From Paucibacter sp. KBW04 (GTDB lineage Bacteria; Pseudomonadota; Gammaproteobacteria; Burkholderiales; Burkholderiaceae_C): 64,000 nucleotides of DNA. The stretch spans positions 695,987 through 759,986 of the forward strand of contig NZ_QAJN01000001.1 in NCBI RefSeq assembly GCF_003852425.1. Reading direction: 5' to 3'. Position numbers and translations under genes: made by a program. The notes below the pieces were generated by a model, which was given only the letters and a program-made list of their open reading frames with translations, made no database searches and was not told where the DNA came from. Below, piece by piece: positions 16,760 to 29,326 of the stretch (within the stretch, counting starts at the first letter, position 1; the number at the start of each line of letters is the position of its first letter).

Positions 16760-19120
16760 ATGCTGAATCAATTCGTCCACGCCTGCGAACGCCTCTTCTT
16801 CGGCCATCGCCGCGCCTTGCTGGCCCTGCTGGCCCTGATCACCGTGGTGATGGGGGTGTTCGCCCTGAGGCTGCATATGACGGCGGGCTTTGGCAAGCAG
16901 CTGCCGCTAGGCCATGAGTACACCGACACCTTTCTCAAGCACAAGGATCAGCTCTTCGGCGCTAACCGCCTGATCATCGTCGTCCATGCCCGCAAAGGCG
17001 AGATCTGGCGGCCGGCCGTCTTGCAACGCCTCAACGAGGTGACGCAGGCCTTGCTCTATCTGCCGGGGGTGGATAGACGCTCGGTCACCTCGCTGTGGAC
17101 TCCCAACACCCGGGTGATGCAGGTGACCGAGCAGGGTTATGAGGCCCACGATGTGATCGGCGGCGATGTCACGCCCGAGAAGCTGGACGCCGCCACCATG
17201 GCTCGCATCCGCGACAACGTGATCCAGGGCGGCTATGTGGGCAGCCTGGTGGCCAGCGATTTCTCCGGCGCCATGGTGACGGCCGACTTGCTGGACATCG
17301 ACCCCAAGACCAAGCTCGCCACCGACTACATTGCGCTCGGCCCGCAGATCGAGCGTGAGCTGCGCGCCAAGTTCGAGGACGCCGAGGTCGAGATCCAGAT
17401 CATCGGCTTTGCCAAGCAGATCAGCGATATCGCCGAGGGCGCCCAAGGCGTGCTGGCCTTCTTTGCTCTGGCTTTTGTGCTGACGGCTTTGGCCGTGTTC
17501 TGGTACTGCCGCTCCTGGGCCTTCACGGCCGTGGCCCTGTCTTGCTCCCTGGTCTCGCTGATCTGGCAGTTCGGAACCCTGCATCTGCTGGGTTATGGCC
17601 TGGACCCTTTGGCCGTGCTCGTGCCTTTTCTGGTGTTTGCCATCGGCGTCTCGCATGGGGTGCAGCAGATCAATGCCATAGGCCGCGAGGTGGGAGCAGG
17701 GCGCTCGGTGTTCGAGGCCTCAAAAGCCAGCTTCGGCAGCTTGCTGGTGCCCGGCACCATGGCCTTGATCACGGCCTTTGTGGGCTTTGCCACGCTGATG
17801 CTGATCCCCATCCCTGCGATCCGCGAGCTGGCCATCACCGCCTCGCTGGGCGTGGCCTACAAAATCGTCACCAATCTGATCATGCTGCCGGTGCTTGCTT
17901 CGTACGTGCGGCTGGACGCGGCTTACGGCCCGCGCACCCAGGCCTTGCGCCAGCGACGCGAGCATGGCATCCAGGTCTTGGCCCGGGTGGCCGAGCCGCG
18001 CATCGCGCGCTGGGTGGTCTTGGCCGGCTTGGTTCTGTTCGCCTTGGCTGTATGGAACAGCCGCGATCGCCATATCGGCTATGTGCAGCCCGGCGCGCCC
18101 GAGCTGCGTGACAGTGCCCGCTACAACCTCGATGCCTTGAGCATCGCCGCCAAATTCTCGGTCGGCCTGGACGTGCTGACCGTCGTCAACGAGACCGCGC
18201 CCGACAGCTGCTACGACTATCGCAAGATGGCCTATATCGACAGCCTGGCCTGGGAGCTGGCGAATACCGAGGGGGTGATAGGTACCACCAGCCTGCCGGC
18301 CCTGGTCAAGCTGGGGGCCATGGGATTCAACGAGGGCAATCCCAAATGGGGCGAGCTGCCGCGCGACGCGCGCTCAATGGCCAGCTTTATCGGCCTGGTG
18401 GGCGAGGGCTCGGGGCTGTATGACCCGCGCTGCACCGTGCTGCCCATCAATGTCTATCTGGCCGACCACAAGGCCGAGACCATCAAGCGCGCCGTGCAGG
18501 TGGTCAAGAACTTCCGCGCGAATGAAAAGACCGAGGGCGTCAATGTGCGTCTGGCCAGTGGCAATGCCGGCGTGCAGGCCGCCACCAACGAGGTGCTGGA
18601 GGCCACCGAGCTGCCGATGATGCTGTACGTCTACGCCACCATCGTCGCCCTGGTCTTCCTGACCTACCGCGACTGGCGCGCTGTGCTGGCCTGCTGCCTG
18701 CCCCTGACCGTGGCCACTTTTGTGGGCTACTGGTTTATGAAGACTTTGAACATCGGCCTGACGGTGGCCACCCTGCCGGTGATGGTGCTGGCCGTGGGCA
18801 TAGGCGTGGACTACGCCTTCTACATCTACAACCGCTTGCAGATGTATCTCTCCGAGGGCATGGCCATCGTGCCCGCCTTCCGCCTGGCGCTGACCGAGAC
18901 CGGCATCGCCACCGTGTTCACCGCGCTGACGCTGTCGGTGGGGGTGGCGACCTGGGTGTTTTCACCGCTGAAGTTCCAGGCCGATATGGGCTTGCTGCTG
19001 GCCTTTATGTTCATGCTGAATATGGTGATGGCCATCACCCTGCTGCCGGCCCTGGCCGTCTGCATCGACCTGCTGCTGCCGCGCCGCGGCCCGGTTCCCA
19101 AGCCTTTGATGGTGCATTGA
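16760..19120 (+). CDS. MMPL/RND-family transporter
   Basis: The 786-residue inner-membrane protein has the RND layout: helix 1 near the N-terminus, a large periplasmic loop, five or more helices, then the same pattern again. The second half has AVGIGVDYAFYIYNRLQ, the Asp-containing MMPL motif. In the equivalent position of the first half, AIGVSHGVQQINA lacks the Asp, so proton coupling may rely on one half. ATG 16760 is chosen; an in-frame TTG at 16736 overlapping the previous stop is the alternative. It probably forms a trans-envelope route with DUF1302 and DUF1329. Confidence 0.82.
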   Translation: MLNQFVHACERLFFGHRRALLALLALITVVMGVFALRLHMTAGFGKQLPLGHEYTDTFLKHKDQLFGANRLIIVVHARKGEIWRPAVLQRLNEVTQALLYLPGVDRRSVTSLWTPNTRVMQVTEQGYEAHDVIGGDVTPEKLDAATMARIRDNVIQGGYVGSLVASDFSGAMVTADLLDIDPKTKLATDYIALGPQIERELRAKFEDAEVEIQIIGFAKQISDIAEGAQGVLAFFALAFVLTALAVFWYCRSWAFTAVALSCSLVSLIWQFGTLHLLGYGLDPLAVLVPFLVFAIGVSHGVQQINAIGREVGAGRSVFEASKASFGSLLVPGTMALITAFVGFATLMLIPIPAIRELAITASLGVAYKIVTNLIMLPVLASYVRLDAAYGPRTQALRQRREHGIQVLARVAEPRIARWVVLAGLVLFALAVWNSRDRHIGYVQPGAPELRDSARYNLDALSIAAKFSVGLDVLTVVNETAPDSCYDYRKMAYIDSLAWELANTEGVIGTTSLPALVKLGAMGFNEGNPKWGELPRDARSMASFIGLVGEGSGLYDPRCTVLPINVYLADHKAETIKRAVQVVKNFRANEKTEGVNVRLASGNAGVQAATNEVLEATELPMMLYVYATIVALVFLTYRDWRAVLACCLPLTVATFVGYWFMKTLNIGLTVATLPVMVLAVGIGVDYAFYIYNRLQMYLSEGMAIVPAFRLALTETGIATVFTALTLSVGVATWVFSPLKFQADMGLLLAFMFMLNMVMAITLLPALAVCIDLLLPRRGPVPKPLMVH

Positions 19121-19121
19121 T

Positions 19122-20096
19122 ATGACTCAGCCTAAGCAATCTCAAGGGCTCTCGCGCCGCGCCTGCCTGGGCTTGGCCGCTGCGGCCTTGTTGCCGCAAG
19201 CCCCAGCCGCCGGGGAGCTGGCCCTGCATCGCCCCCTGGCCGCGCGCAGCACTTGCCTGGATGTCTGCCAGGCCGGTACCCGCCTGGTGACCGTGGGCGA
19301 GCGGGGTCATGTCTTGCTCTCTGACGACCAGGGCCAGCATTGGCGGCAAGCGCGCAGCGTGCCCACCCGCACGATTTTGACGGCGGTGCATGCGGTCGAT
19401 GCGCAGCGTCTGGTGGCGGCAGGCCATGGCGGCTTGATTCTGAGTTCCAGCGATGCGGGTGAGAACTGGCGGGTGGCGGCCGGCTCGGCCACGGGGCCGG
19501 ATACCTTGCTGGCCATTCGCCTGGAGGCCGATGGTGTCGGCCTGGCCGTGGGCGGCTTTGGCTATGCCTTGCGCACGCTGGATGGTGGCGCTACGTGGAA
19601 GCGGGTCGAACTGCTCAGCGGCGAGGCGGGCGAGCGGCATTTCAACCGCATCTTTGTCTCGACTCGCGGCACCTGGCTGATCGCGGCCGAAGGGGGTCAG
19701 GTCTTGCGCAGCGAGAACCGAGGCGAGCACTGGTCCGCCGTGGTCACGCCGTATCAAGGCTCTTTGTGGAGCGGCCTGGCCTTGAGCGAGGGCACGCTGC
19801 TGGCCTGCGGCATGCGAGGCAATCTGCTGCGCAGCGTGGATGACGGCCTGACTTGGCGCCACATCGCCATGGCCGCCGCGGGCGCAGGTTCGCTGACCGG
19901 GCTGACCCTGCTGGCCGATCACAGCCCCTTGCTGGTGGGCTTGGACGGCAGCTTGCTGCGCGGCAATGTGAGCGGCGAGCAGTTCAAGTTTCAGCGCCTG
20001 GAGGACAGGCCCAGCCTGAGTGGGGCCCTGGCCTTGGCCGATGGGCAGGTGCTTTTGATCGGCAATGGCGGGCCGCGTCTCTACCACCCGATTTGA
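19122..20096 (+). CDS. YCF48-type/BNR-repeat exported protein
   Basis: A 324-residue protein with an Arg-containing leader (GLSRRACLGLAAAALLPQAPAA) and recurrent BNR-like repeats such as LLSDDQGQHWRQA, ILSSSDAGENWRVA, LRTLDGGATWKRV, LRSENRGEHWSAV and LRSVDDGLTWRHI. These form a beta-propeller related to the photosystem II assembly factor YCF48/HCF136. It follows the MMPL gene by one base, and such genes are usual partners of MMPL/DUF1302/DUF1329 sets, perhaps as periplasmic assembly factor. Direct function in this bacterium is unknown. Confidence 0.8.
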   Translation: MTQPKQSQGLSRRACLGLAAAALLPQAPAAGELALHRPLAARSTCLDVCQAGTRLVTVGERGHVLLSDDQGQHWRQARSVPTRTILTAVHAVDAQRLVAAGHGGLILSSSDAGENWRVAAGSATGPDTLLAIRLEADGVGLAVGGFGYALRTLDGGATWKRVELLSGEAGERHFNRIFVSTRGTWLIAAEGGQVLRSENRGEHWSAVVTPYQGSLWSGLALSEGTLLACGMRGNLLRSVDDGLTWRHIAMAAAGAGSLTGLTLLADHSPLLVGLDGSLLRGNVSGEQFKFQRLEDRPSLSGALALADGQVLLIGNGGPRLYHPI

Positions 20097-20204
20097 GTGC
20101 CCATCGCTGAAACCCGCAATGGACAAAGACCGGGTGAGTGGTGGAATGGTCCAGGGAGTTCGAAAACAACATGCACCAAAAGCAGTTCAAGAGGTTCATG
20201 AGCA

Positions 20205-21161
20205 ATGGCAGTTCAAGTTTCCGAACACCAGTCAAAGGATGTTGACGATCAGGCCAAGGCCTTGAATGGCTGGCATCAGAGTTATGAGCAGCTGGGCGCA
20301 GGTCGCTTCAGCGGCTTTGCGCGCCAGATCGAGACGCCCGATGGTGTGCTGCTGCGCGAGATCACCAACCGTAGCCTGCGCGAGCACATCAGCCCGCCCA
20401 AAGACCATATCGCCATCGCCTTGCCGCTGCGGGTGGACCCGGGGGCGGTGTTCGCCGGGCGGCCGTTGGAGGCCAATTCCCTGGTGTTCCTGAACAGCGA
20501 GCAGGAGTACGACCTGGTCAGCACTGGCATGCTCGATCTGGTCGGCTTGTGCGTCTCCCGCGAGATGGTGGCGCGCAGCCTGCCGCCCGCCAAACTGGCC
20601 TGGTTGGACAAGGCCGAGCGTGAGCGCAGCATGGTGCTGAATGCCGACATCGCGCAGGATGTGCGCAGCTTGCTGCAAGTGTTGAATCAACAGTCAGTGG
20701 ATCCCGAAGCCCTGGGCGGCAATGACAGTGTGGGCCGAGCCCTGAGCCACACGGTGGCCATGGCCATGAGCAGCGACGGCATCGAGCTGACGGCGGTGGT
20801 GCCGCGGCGGGCCGATACCCGCATGAAGGTGGTCAACCGGGCGGTGGACTTTATGCGTGCCAATCTACACAACGATATCGGCGTGGCCGAGATCTGCGCC
20901 GCCGCCTGCACCAGCCGGCGCAGCCTGCAGTACTGTTTTGAAGAGTTCCTGCGCTGCACCCCGCAAGCCTATCTGCGCGCCTTGCGTTTGAACGAGGCGC
21001 GGCGCACGCTCAAGCTCAGTGCCGATCAACCCATCACCAGTGTGGCGACCACCCTGGGCTTCAGCAGTGCCAGCCACTTCACCCGGCATTACCGGCTGAT
21101 GTTTGAGGAGCTACCTTCGGAGACGCTCAAGTTCAATAGCTGCATGCCTGGCCGCTTGTGA
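20205..21161 (+). CDS. AraC-family transcriptional regulator
   Basis: The 318-residue protein has an N-terminal effector-type domain (about 1-215) and a C-terminal double HTH of the AraC family. The HTH shows VAEICAAACTSRRSLQYCFEEFLRCTPQAYLRALRLNEARRTL followed by ITSVATTLGFSSASHFTRHYRLMFEELPS. The N-terminal region resembles that of EutR/AraC_binding_2-like regulators of amine or alcohol metabolism. It stands in the same direction after the YCF48 gene and before the CoA ligase, so the amine/aldehyde locus is its probable target. Confidence 0.85.
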   Translation: MAVQVSEHQSKDVDDQAKALNGWHQSYEQLGAGRFSGFARQIETPDGVLLREITNRSLREHISPPKDHIAIALPLRVDPGAVFAGRPLEANSLVFLNSEQEYDLVSTGMLDLVGLCVSREMVARSLPPAKLAWLDKAERERSMVLNADIAQDVRSLLQVLNQQSVDPEALGGNDSVGRALSHTVAMAMSSDGIELTAVVPRRADTRMKVVNRAVDFMRANLHNDIGVAEICAAACTSRRSLQYCFEEFLRCTPQAYLRALRLNEARRTLKLSADQPITSVATTLGFSSASHFTRHYRLMFEELPSETLKFNSCMPGRL

Positions 21162-21197
21162 GGCGGGCAGCGCGCAAAAAATCATGGAGGACGGACG

Positions 21198-22925
21198 ATG
21201 AATGAACCAAGCCCTGGCGCGGCCCAAGAAGCCGCAAGGCCGGCCCCGCCGACGCTGTCCTGGGTGCGCGGCAGCACCGAACAGCCCTTGTCGGAGCGCA
21301 CCGTGTTTCAGCTGCTGGCCAGCGCCGCCCAGCAGTGGCCCGAGCGCGAGGCCGTGGTGTTTGTGGAGCAAGGCCTGCGCTGGACCTGGCGCGAGCTGCT
21401 GGCCCAGGTGGAGATGGCGGCGGCCGGCTTTTGGCGCCTGGGCGTGCGCAAGGGCGACCGGGTGGGTATCTGGTCCCCCAACCGGTCCGAGTGGTTGATC
21501 ACCCAGTTCGCCACCGCCCGCTTGGGCGCGATCCTGGTCAGCATCAACCCGGCTTACCGCCTGGCCGAGCTGGAGTACGCGCTCAACAAGGTGGGCGTCA
21601 GCGTGCTCGTCAGTGCCGCCGCCTTCAAGAGCAGCAACTATCTGGGCATGTTGCAAAACCTGGGTGTGGGGAACGCCGCGGGTGGTGTGAGTACTGGCGG
21701 CGGCACCCGCCTGCCGCAGCTGCGCCTGGTGATACGCCTGGGCGAGGAACCCACGGCCGCCATGCTTAACTGGTCCAGCGTGATCGAGCTGGGCGCCAGC
21801 CATCTGCTGGAGCTGCCGGAGGAGGCGGCCCTGCAATGCCGCGATCCCATCAATATCCAGTTCACCAGCGGCACCACCGGCGCGCCCAAGGGCGCCACGC
21901 TGACGCATAGAAACATCGTCAACAACGCCAGCGCGGTGGCAGCCTGCATGCGTTTGAGCGAGCAAGACAGCTTGTGCATCCCCGTGCCGCTGTACCACTG
22001 CTTTGGCATGGTCCTGGCCGTGCTGGCCTGCACCAGCCGGGGCGCCAAAATGGTGTTTCCGGGCGAGGGCTTTGAGCCTCGCGCGACCTTGGCGGCGGTG
22101 CAGGCTGAAGCCTGCACCGCCTTGCACGGTGTGCCCACCATGTTCATCGCCGAGCTAGGCCTGCCCGACTTCGCCAGCTTTGATCTGGCCAGCCTGCGCA
22201 CCGGCATCATGGCGGGCGCCCCCTGTCCGATCGAGATCATGCGCAGGGTGCAGACCGATATGCATATGCAGGAGGTCACCATCGCCTACGGCATGACGGA
22301 GACCAGCCCGGTGTCCTTCCAAAGCGCGGTGGACGATCCGCTGGAGAAGCGCGTCACGACGGTGGGCCGCATCCTGCCGCATCTGGAGGTCAAGATCGTC
22401 GACGAGCTGGGTCAGGTCTTGCCACGCGGCCAGACCGGCGAGCTCTGCACCCGCGGCTACTCGGTCATGCTGGGCTATTGGAATGATGAGGAGCGCACGG
22501 CCGATGCCGTCGTGGAGGGCTGGATGCACACGGGCGACCTGGCCACGCTGGACGAGGAGGGCTATTGCAATATCGTCGGCCGGCTCAAGGACATGGTGAT
22601 ACGCGGCGGCGAGAACATCTACCCGCGCGAGATCGAGGAGTTCTTGTTCCGCCACCCCAAGGTGGCCGCTGTGCAGGTGTTTGGCGTGCCTGACAGCCGC
22701 TACGGCGAGGAGTTATGCGCCTGGGTCATCACCCGGCCGGGCCAGTCCTGCACCGAGGACGAGCTGCGCGAGTTCTGCCGCGACCAGATCGCGCATTACA
22801 AGCAGCCGCGCTATATCCGCTTTGTCGATGAGCTGCCCATCACCGTCACCGGCAAGGTGCAGAAGTTTGTGATGCGCGACGCCATGATGAAGGAGCTGGG
22901 CCTGCAGGTGGCGGCCAATGCCTGA
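21198..22925 (+). CDS. AMP-forming acyl/aryl-CoA synthetase
   Basis: The 575-residue member of the ANL superfamily has the phosphate-binding loop [16 protein letters not shown] (from residue 222), [17 protein letters not shown], the hinge [21 protein letters not shown] and catalytic Lys553 (TVTGKVQKF). The sequence resembles medium-chain fatty acid and aryl-propionyl type ligases (FadD-like), so the acid substrate cannot be fixed. In context it could activate the acid formed from an amine-derived aldehyde. A GGAGG site lies ahead of ATG 21198. The gene overlaps the following regulator by 8 bp. Confidence 0.85.
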   Translation: MNEPSPGAAQEAARPAPPTLSWVRGSTEQPLSERTVFQLLASAAQQWPEREAVVFVEQGLRWTWRELLAQVEMAAAGFWRLGVRKGDRVGIWSPNRSEWLITQFATARLGAILVSINPAYRLAELEYALNKVGVSVLVSAAAFKSSNYLGMLQNLGVGNAAGGVSTGGGTRLPQLRLVIRLGEEPTAAMLNWSSVIELGASHLLELPEEAALQCRDPINIQFTSGTTGAPKGATLTHRNIVNNASAVAACMRLSEQDSLCIPVPLYHCFGMVLAVLACTSRGAKMVFPGEGFEPRATLAAVQAEACTALHGVPTMFIAELGLPDFASFDLASLRTGIMAGAPCPIEIMRRVQTDMHMQEVTIAYGMTETSPVSFQSAVDDPLEKRVTTVGRILPHLEVKIVDELGQVLPRGQTGELCTRGYSVMLGYWNDEERTADAVVEGWMHTGDLATLDEEGYCNIVGRLKDMVIRGGENIYPREIEEFLFRHPKVAAVQVFGVPDSRYGEELCAWVITRPGQSCTEDELREFCRDQIAHYKQPRYIRFVDELPITVTGKVQKFVMRDAMMKELGLQVAANA

Positions 22926-24111
22926 GCCCGGCGGCAAGCCTGGTGACGGCCTGCCGCCCCAACCCTTTTTCGCCAGCCCGGCCCAGCGCATGGCGCGGGC
23001 GCGTGAGGTGTTTTTCGAACAGGGCCAGAGCCCCGGCGGCTTGGTGCAGCAAGAGGTGCTGCAGTCCTGGCATCGCTGCCTACGCGCAGGCCTGGAGCCT
23101 GAGCAGTCCCTGCAGCCCGAACCGGTCAGCGCCCTGCGCCTGGACAGCGCGCTGCGCCGCAGCCGCTTGCTCATCAAGGCGGCAGCGCCCGAGATGCAGC
23201 AGCTGGAGCAGGCCTTGGACGGCACGGCCTGCCGCATTCTGCTCGTCGACGCCGAGGGCTTGGTGCTGCGCAAGGGCCAGGGCCAGCGGGCCGAGGGTGC
23301 CGAGCGAGCCCAGGCCTCGGTGCTGGGCGCCGTGGCACGCCTGGGCGTCAATGTGTCGGAGGCCGCGCTGGGCACCAATGCCCCGGCCCTGGTGCTGCGC
23401 AGCGGCCGGGCTTGCAGCGTCACGGCGGGCGAGCATTTCTTCAGCGGCATCGCGCCCTTGCATTGCACGGCCGCGCCCATCCACGATGCCCAGGGCCGGT
23501 TGGCCGGGGCCTTGAATCTGGCGGTGGACACGCGTTCGGGCGGCTTCCGCTTCGAGCCCGCGGCCCTGGTGGGCATGGTGGCCGCAGCGATCGAGAATCG
23601 CCTGCTGTGCGCCCAGTCGCAAGCCTTGATCGTGCTGGAGTTCCAGCTCAGCCGCGAGGGCCTGGGCTCGGCCTTCAGCGCCCTGGCCGGGGTCAGCCCC
23701 GAGGGGCAGGTGCTCTGGCTGAATGCGGTGGCCCAGAGCCTGAGTGGCGGGCCGGCCGAGGGCGGGGTGGCCGTGGAGGGTTTGTTGGGTCTCAGCGCCG
23801 CGCGCCTGCGCGCCATGCTGGGCGCAGCGCCTTGCCAGGTCTTGCTGCCCAACGGCTTGCGCCTGTGGATGCGGGCCAGCCTGGGGCCGGGCACGAGATT
23901 GGCGGCCCAGGAAGAACTGGCGGTTGCGCCAGCGCCGGTCGCGCACCCGGCTGTGTGTGTTGAAGAGGCACCGGCCCGCTTGCTGGATCGCAACCGCGAG
24001 CTGATTCTGGCGACGGTGGCCCAATGCGGCGGCAATATCAGCCTGGCGGCTCAGCGCCTGGGAATTTCGCGCGGGCGGATCTATCGTCAGTTGACGACTC
24101 AGCCACCGGCT

Positions 24112-24126
<15 letters not shown>
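22918..24126 (+). CDS. GAF-Fis regulator of the AcoR type without an AAA+ domain
   Basis: The 402-residue protein starts like AcoR/DhaR regulators ([17 protein letters not shown]), then has a GAF domain (about 70-220, with [13 protein letters not shown] and [30 protein letters not shown]), a short PAS-like region and a C-terminal Fis-type HTH ([22 protein letters not shown]). The central sigma-54 activation domain is absent: no Walker A, no GAFTGA loop, and the total length is too short for it. It may therefore act as a sigma-70 regulator or an antagonist. It overlaps the CoA-ligase gene by 8 bp and the convergent kinase gene by 15 bp. Confidence 0.82.
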
Positions 24127-27042
<2,916 letters not shown>

Positions 27043-27102
27043 GCGAGCAGATCAGGGCGTGGAGCTGTCGTGGGCCTGTGCGAGTATGCCAAGCAAAGTC
27101 GG

Positions 27103-27207
27103 CTAGGCCCGCTGGCCTGGCCTGCGGCCGGCTTGGGTAAGCCGAATTCTTGTCTTTTGGACCCGGTGTGCCGCCTTGGGCGCGGCGGTGACGAGCAGCT
27201 TGTCCAT
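27103..27207 (-). CDS. Possible 34-residue basic small ORF upstream of the kinase
   Basis: ATG at 27205-27207 is preceded by AGGAG at a suitable distance and opens a 34-codon frame ending at TAG 27103-27105. The predicted peptide is strongly basic (MDKLLVTAAPKAAHRVQ...). It lies 60 bp upstream of the kinase start on the same strand, where the kinase itself has no clear ribosome site, so it might be a leader peptide. It could equally be a chance frame in GC-rich DNA; I recognise no family. Confidence 0.25.
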   Translation of the reverse strand: MDKLLVTAAPKAAHRVQKTRIRLTQAGRRPGQRA

Positions 27208-27387
27208 GCGAACTCCTGATGACATTCGGGCGAAAACGGCCGCGCCGAGCCTGGTTAGATGCATTGTCTGCCGCCAAGTGTCACACAGGCTAACTCTCTT
27301 TGTCAGCGTGCAATGTTGACGCTTGACGACGAAACAAGGCTGTCAAGCCCTGCTTGCCGGCAGTTCGTGCAAGTCTGCACAAAGCAA

Positions 27388-27404
27388 TGTTCCGGCATGG
27401 AACA
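27388..27404. promoter_or_regulatory. TGTTCC-N5-GGAACA operator-like dyad
   Basis: A perfect 6-bp inverted repeat with a 5-bp spacer, about 280 bp upstream of the aldehyde dehydrogenase start. The geometry fits a dimeric HTH regulator, for example the Fis-type protein encoded at 22918. The regulator assignment is a guess from proximity. Confidence 0.35.
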
Positions 27405-27474
27405 AAAAACCTCGGTGTAAGTCCTAGGGCTGCGGGCCTGGTCGCCGATCTTTAGCCTTGGCTGTGTCGCTGGC

Positions 27475-27643
27475 CTAGGAGTCTGCGCGGCAGAAGGCGT
27501 CGATAGCGAGAAGTGGCCCCAGCGAGACCAGTTTGCGCTGGATTTGCAGTCCCATAGCCCGGCTATGGGGCAAAAAGCCGGTGCGAAATGGGCCGCTGCG
27601 GCCACTTCGCAGCCGACGTCTCTTCTGCCGCGCAGACTCCTAG
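27475..27643. repeat. 169-bp near-palindromic element
   Basis: The outer 22 bases of each end (27475-27496 and 27622-27643) are perfect inverted repeats. Inner matches include GAAGTGGCC (27510-27518) with GGCCACTTC (27600-27608) and a centre of CCCATAGCC-C-GGCTATGGG (27551-27569). Arms of about 84 bp align over their whole length with a few mismatches and small gaps. TCGCTG/CAGCGA (27467-27472, 27644-27649) may extend it. No ORF or target duplication is evident. It could be a MITE-like or REP/BIME-like element, or a very long regulatory hairpin in the 5' leader of the downstream gene. Confidence 0.75.
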
Positions 27644-27681
27644 CAGCGATCCATTCCAGACCCACCAAGGACGAGCCCATC

Positions 27682-29190
27682 ATGAACTTAGCCGACATCC
27701 AGCATCTGCTGACCGAACGCAGCGCGGCCTTTCTGGCCCGCGGCACCCACGGCCTTTTTATCAACGGTGCCTGGCAGCCCGCCCAAAGCGGCCAGACCTT
27801 TGCCAGCATCAACCCGGCCAGCGAGGAGCTGATCGCCCAAGTGGCCAGCGCCGGCCCCGCGGACGTGGACCGCGCCGTGCGTGCCGCCCGCGCCGCTTTT
27901 GACGAGGGCCCCTGGGGCAAGATGCGGCCGGTGCAGCGCCAGCGCTTGATGCTCAAGCTGGCCGATTTGATCGAAGACCATGCCCAGACCCTGGCCGAGC
28001 TGGAGTCCATAGACAACGGCAAATCGGCCGCCATCGCCCAGGCGGTGGACATGGCCTTGGTGGTGGACTTCTTCCGCTATATGGCCGGATGGGCCACCAA
28101 GATCGAGGGCAGCACGACGGAACATTCGATTCCCTACGCCTTGCAGGCCGAGTTCGTCACCTACACCCGGCGCGAGGCGGTGGGCGTGGTGGCCGCCATC
28201 GTGCCCTGGAACTTCCCCCTGCTGGTGGCGGCCTGGAAGCTCGGCCCGGCACTGGCGGCCGGCTGCACCGTGGTGCTCAAGCCGGCCGAGCAGACACCGC
28301 TGACGGCGCTTTACCTGGCGGAGCTGATCACCGAGGCGGGCTTCCCACCTGGCGTGGTCAATATCATCACCGGCGACGGCCCCGGCACCGGCGCACCCCT
28401 GGTTCGTCACCCCGGCGTCAACAAGATCAGCTTCACCGGCTCCACCGAGGTGGGCAAGCTGATCGGCCATGCCTCGGTCGACAATATGAGCCGCTTCACG
28501 CTGGAGTTGGGCGGTAAATCCCCCGTCATCGTGCTGGATGACTGCGACCCCGCCGTGGCCGCCGCTGGCGCAGCCAACGCCATCTTCTTCAACCACGGCC
28601 AGGTCTGCTGCGCCGGCTCGCGCCTCTTCGTGCACAAAAAGATGTTCGACCGGGTGGTGGGAGACATCGCCCAGATCGCCGCCGCCATGCCCTTGGGCCA
28701 TGGCTTTGACCCGGCGGCCCAGATGGGCCCCCTGGTTTCGCGTGAGCAGATGGAGCGGGTCTGCGGCTATATCGACATCGGCCGCAGTCAAGGCGCTAGC
28801 GTGGTAGCCGGCGGTGGGCGGCAGGGCGACAAGGGCTTCTTCGTCAAACCCACGGTGCTGGCCGATGTGAGCCGCGAGCACCGGGTGGCGCAGGAAGAAA
28901 TCTTCGGCCCGGTGCTGGTGGCCATGCCTTACGACGATATCGATCAGGTCGCCGCCTGGGCCAATGACTCGCCCTATGGCTTGGGTGCCAGCATCTGGTC
29001 CAACAATCTGTCCAAGGTCCATCGCTTGATCCCCAAGATCAAGGCCGGCACCGTCTGGGTCAACTGCCACAGCGCCCTGGATCCCAGCATGCCTTTCGGT
29101 GGCTATAAACAGTCAGGAATTGGCAGGGATATGGGGCGGGCCTCCTTGGACGCGTATCTGGAGACCAAGTCCGTTTTCATGGCCATCTAA
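27682..29190 (+). CDS. NAD(P)-dependent aldehyde dehydrogenase, phenylacetaldehyde-type
   Basis: Choosing ATG 27682 (AAGGACGA upstream) gives 502 residues, the usual ALDH length; the open frame upstream lies within the palindrome and is not expected to be translated. Catalytic Glu275 (LELGGKSP) and Cys309 (NHGQVCCAGSR) are 34 residues apart as in ALDH2. The PWNFP motif and FTGSTEVGK are intact. The QVCCAGSR active site and overall sequence resemble phenylacetaldehyde dehydrogenase (FeaB/StyD type), which would fit oxidation of the aldehyde made by the aromatic amine dehydrogenase, though the gene is separated from that operon by the kinase. Confidence 0.85.
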   Translation: MNLADIQHLLTERSAAFLARGTHGLFINGAWQPAQSGQTFASINPASEELIAQVASAGPADVDRAVRAARAAFDEGPWGKMRPVQRQRLMLKLADLIEDHAQTLAELESIDNGKSAAIAQAVDMALVVDFFRYMAGWATKIEGSTTEHSIPYALQAEFVTYTRREAVGVVAAIVPWNFPLLVAAWKLGPALAAGCTVVLKPAEQTPLTALYLAELITEAGFPPGVVNIITGDGPGTGAPLVRHPGVNKISFTGSTEVGKLIGHASVDNMSRFTLELGGKSPVIVLDDCDPAVAAAGAANAIFFNHGQVCCAGSRLFVHKKMFDRVVGDIAQIAAAMPLGHGFDPAAQMGPLVSREQMERVCGYIDIGRSQGASVVAGGGRQGDKGFFVKPTVLADVSREHRVAQEEIFGPVLVAMPYDDIDQVAAWANDSPYGLGASIWSNNLSKVHRLIPKIKAGTVWVNCHSALDPSMPFGGYKQSGIGRDMGRASLDAYLETKSVFMAI

Positions 29191-29326
29191 GTTTGCTTCG
29201 CGCCCGCCGGCCCGACCGCTTGAGCCGGCCCGGCGGGTTTGTTTGTGCGCATACCGATAGAATGCCCGGCGAAACTTTGTATCGCTTGTCTATCTGTTTT
29301 TTGTCTGCACTCACACTGAAGGAAAA

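Larger units (their letters stand above)
27043..27681. other. 639-bp intergenic region between kinase and aldehyde dehydrogenase
   Basis: No well-supported gene is present apart from a doubtful 34-codon frame. The left part carries two TTGACG-like hexamers (about 27315-27330). The middle has a TGTTCC-N5-GGAACA dyad (27388-27404), and the right half is dominated by a long inverted repeat (27475-27643) that ends 38 bp before the aldehyde dehydrogenase start. Any promoter for that gene must lie upstream of or inside the palindrome. Confidence 0.5.
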
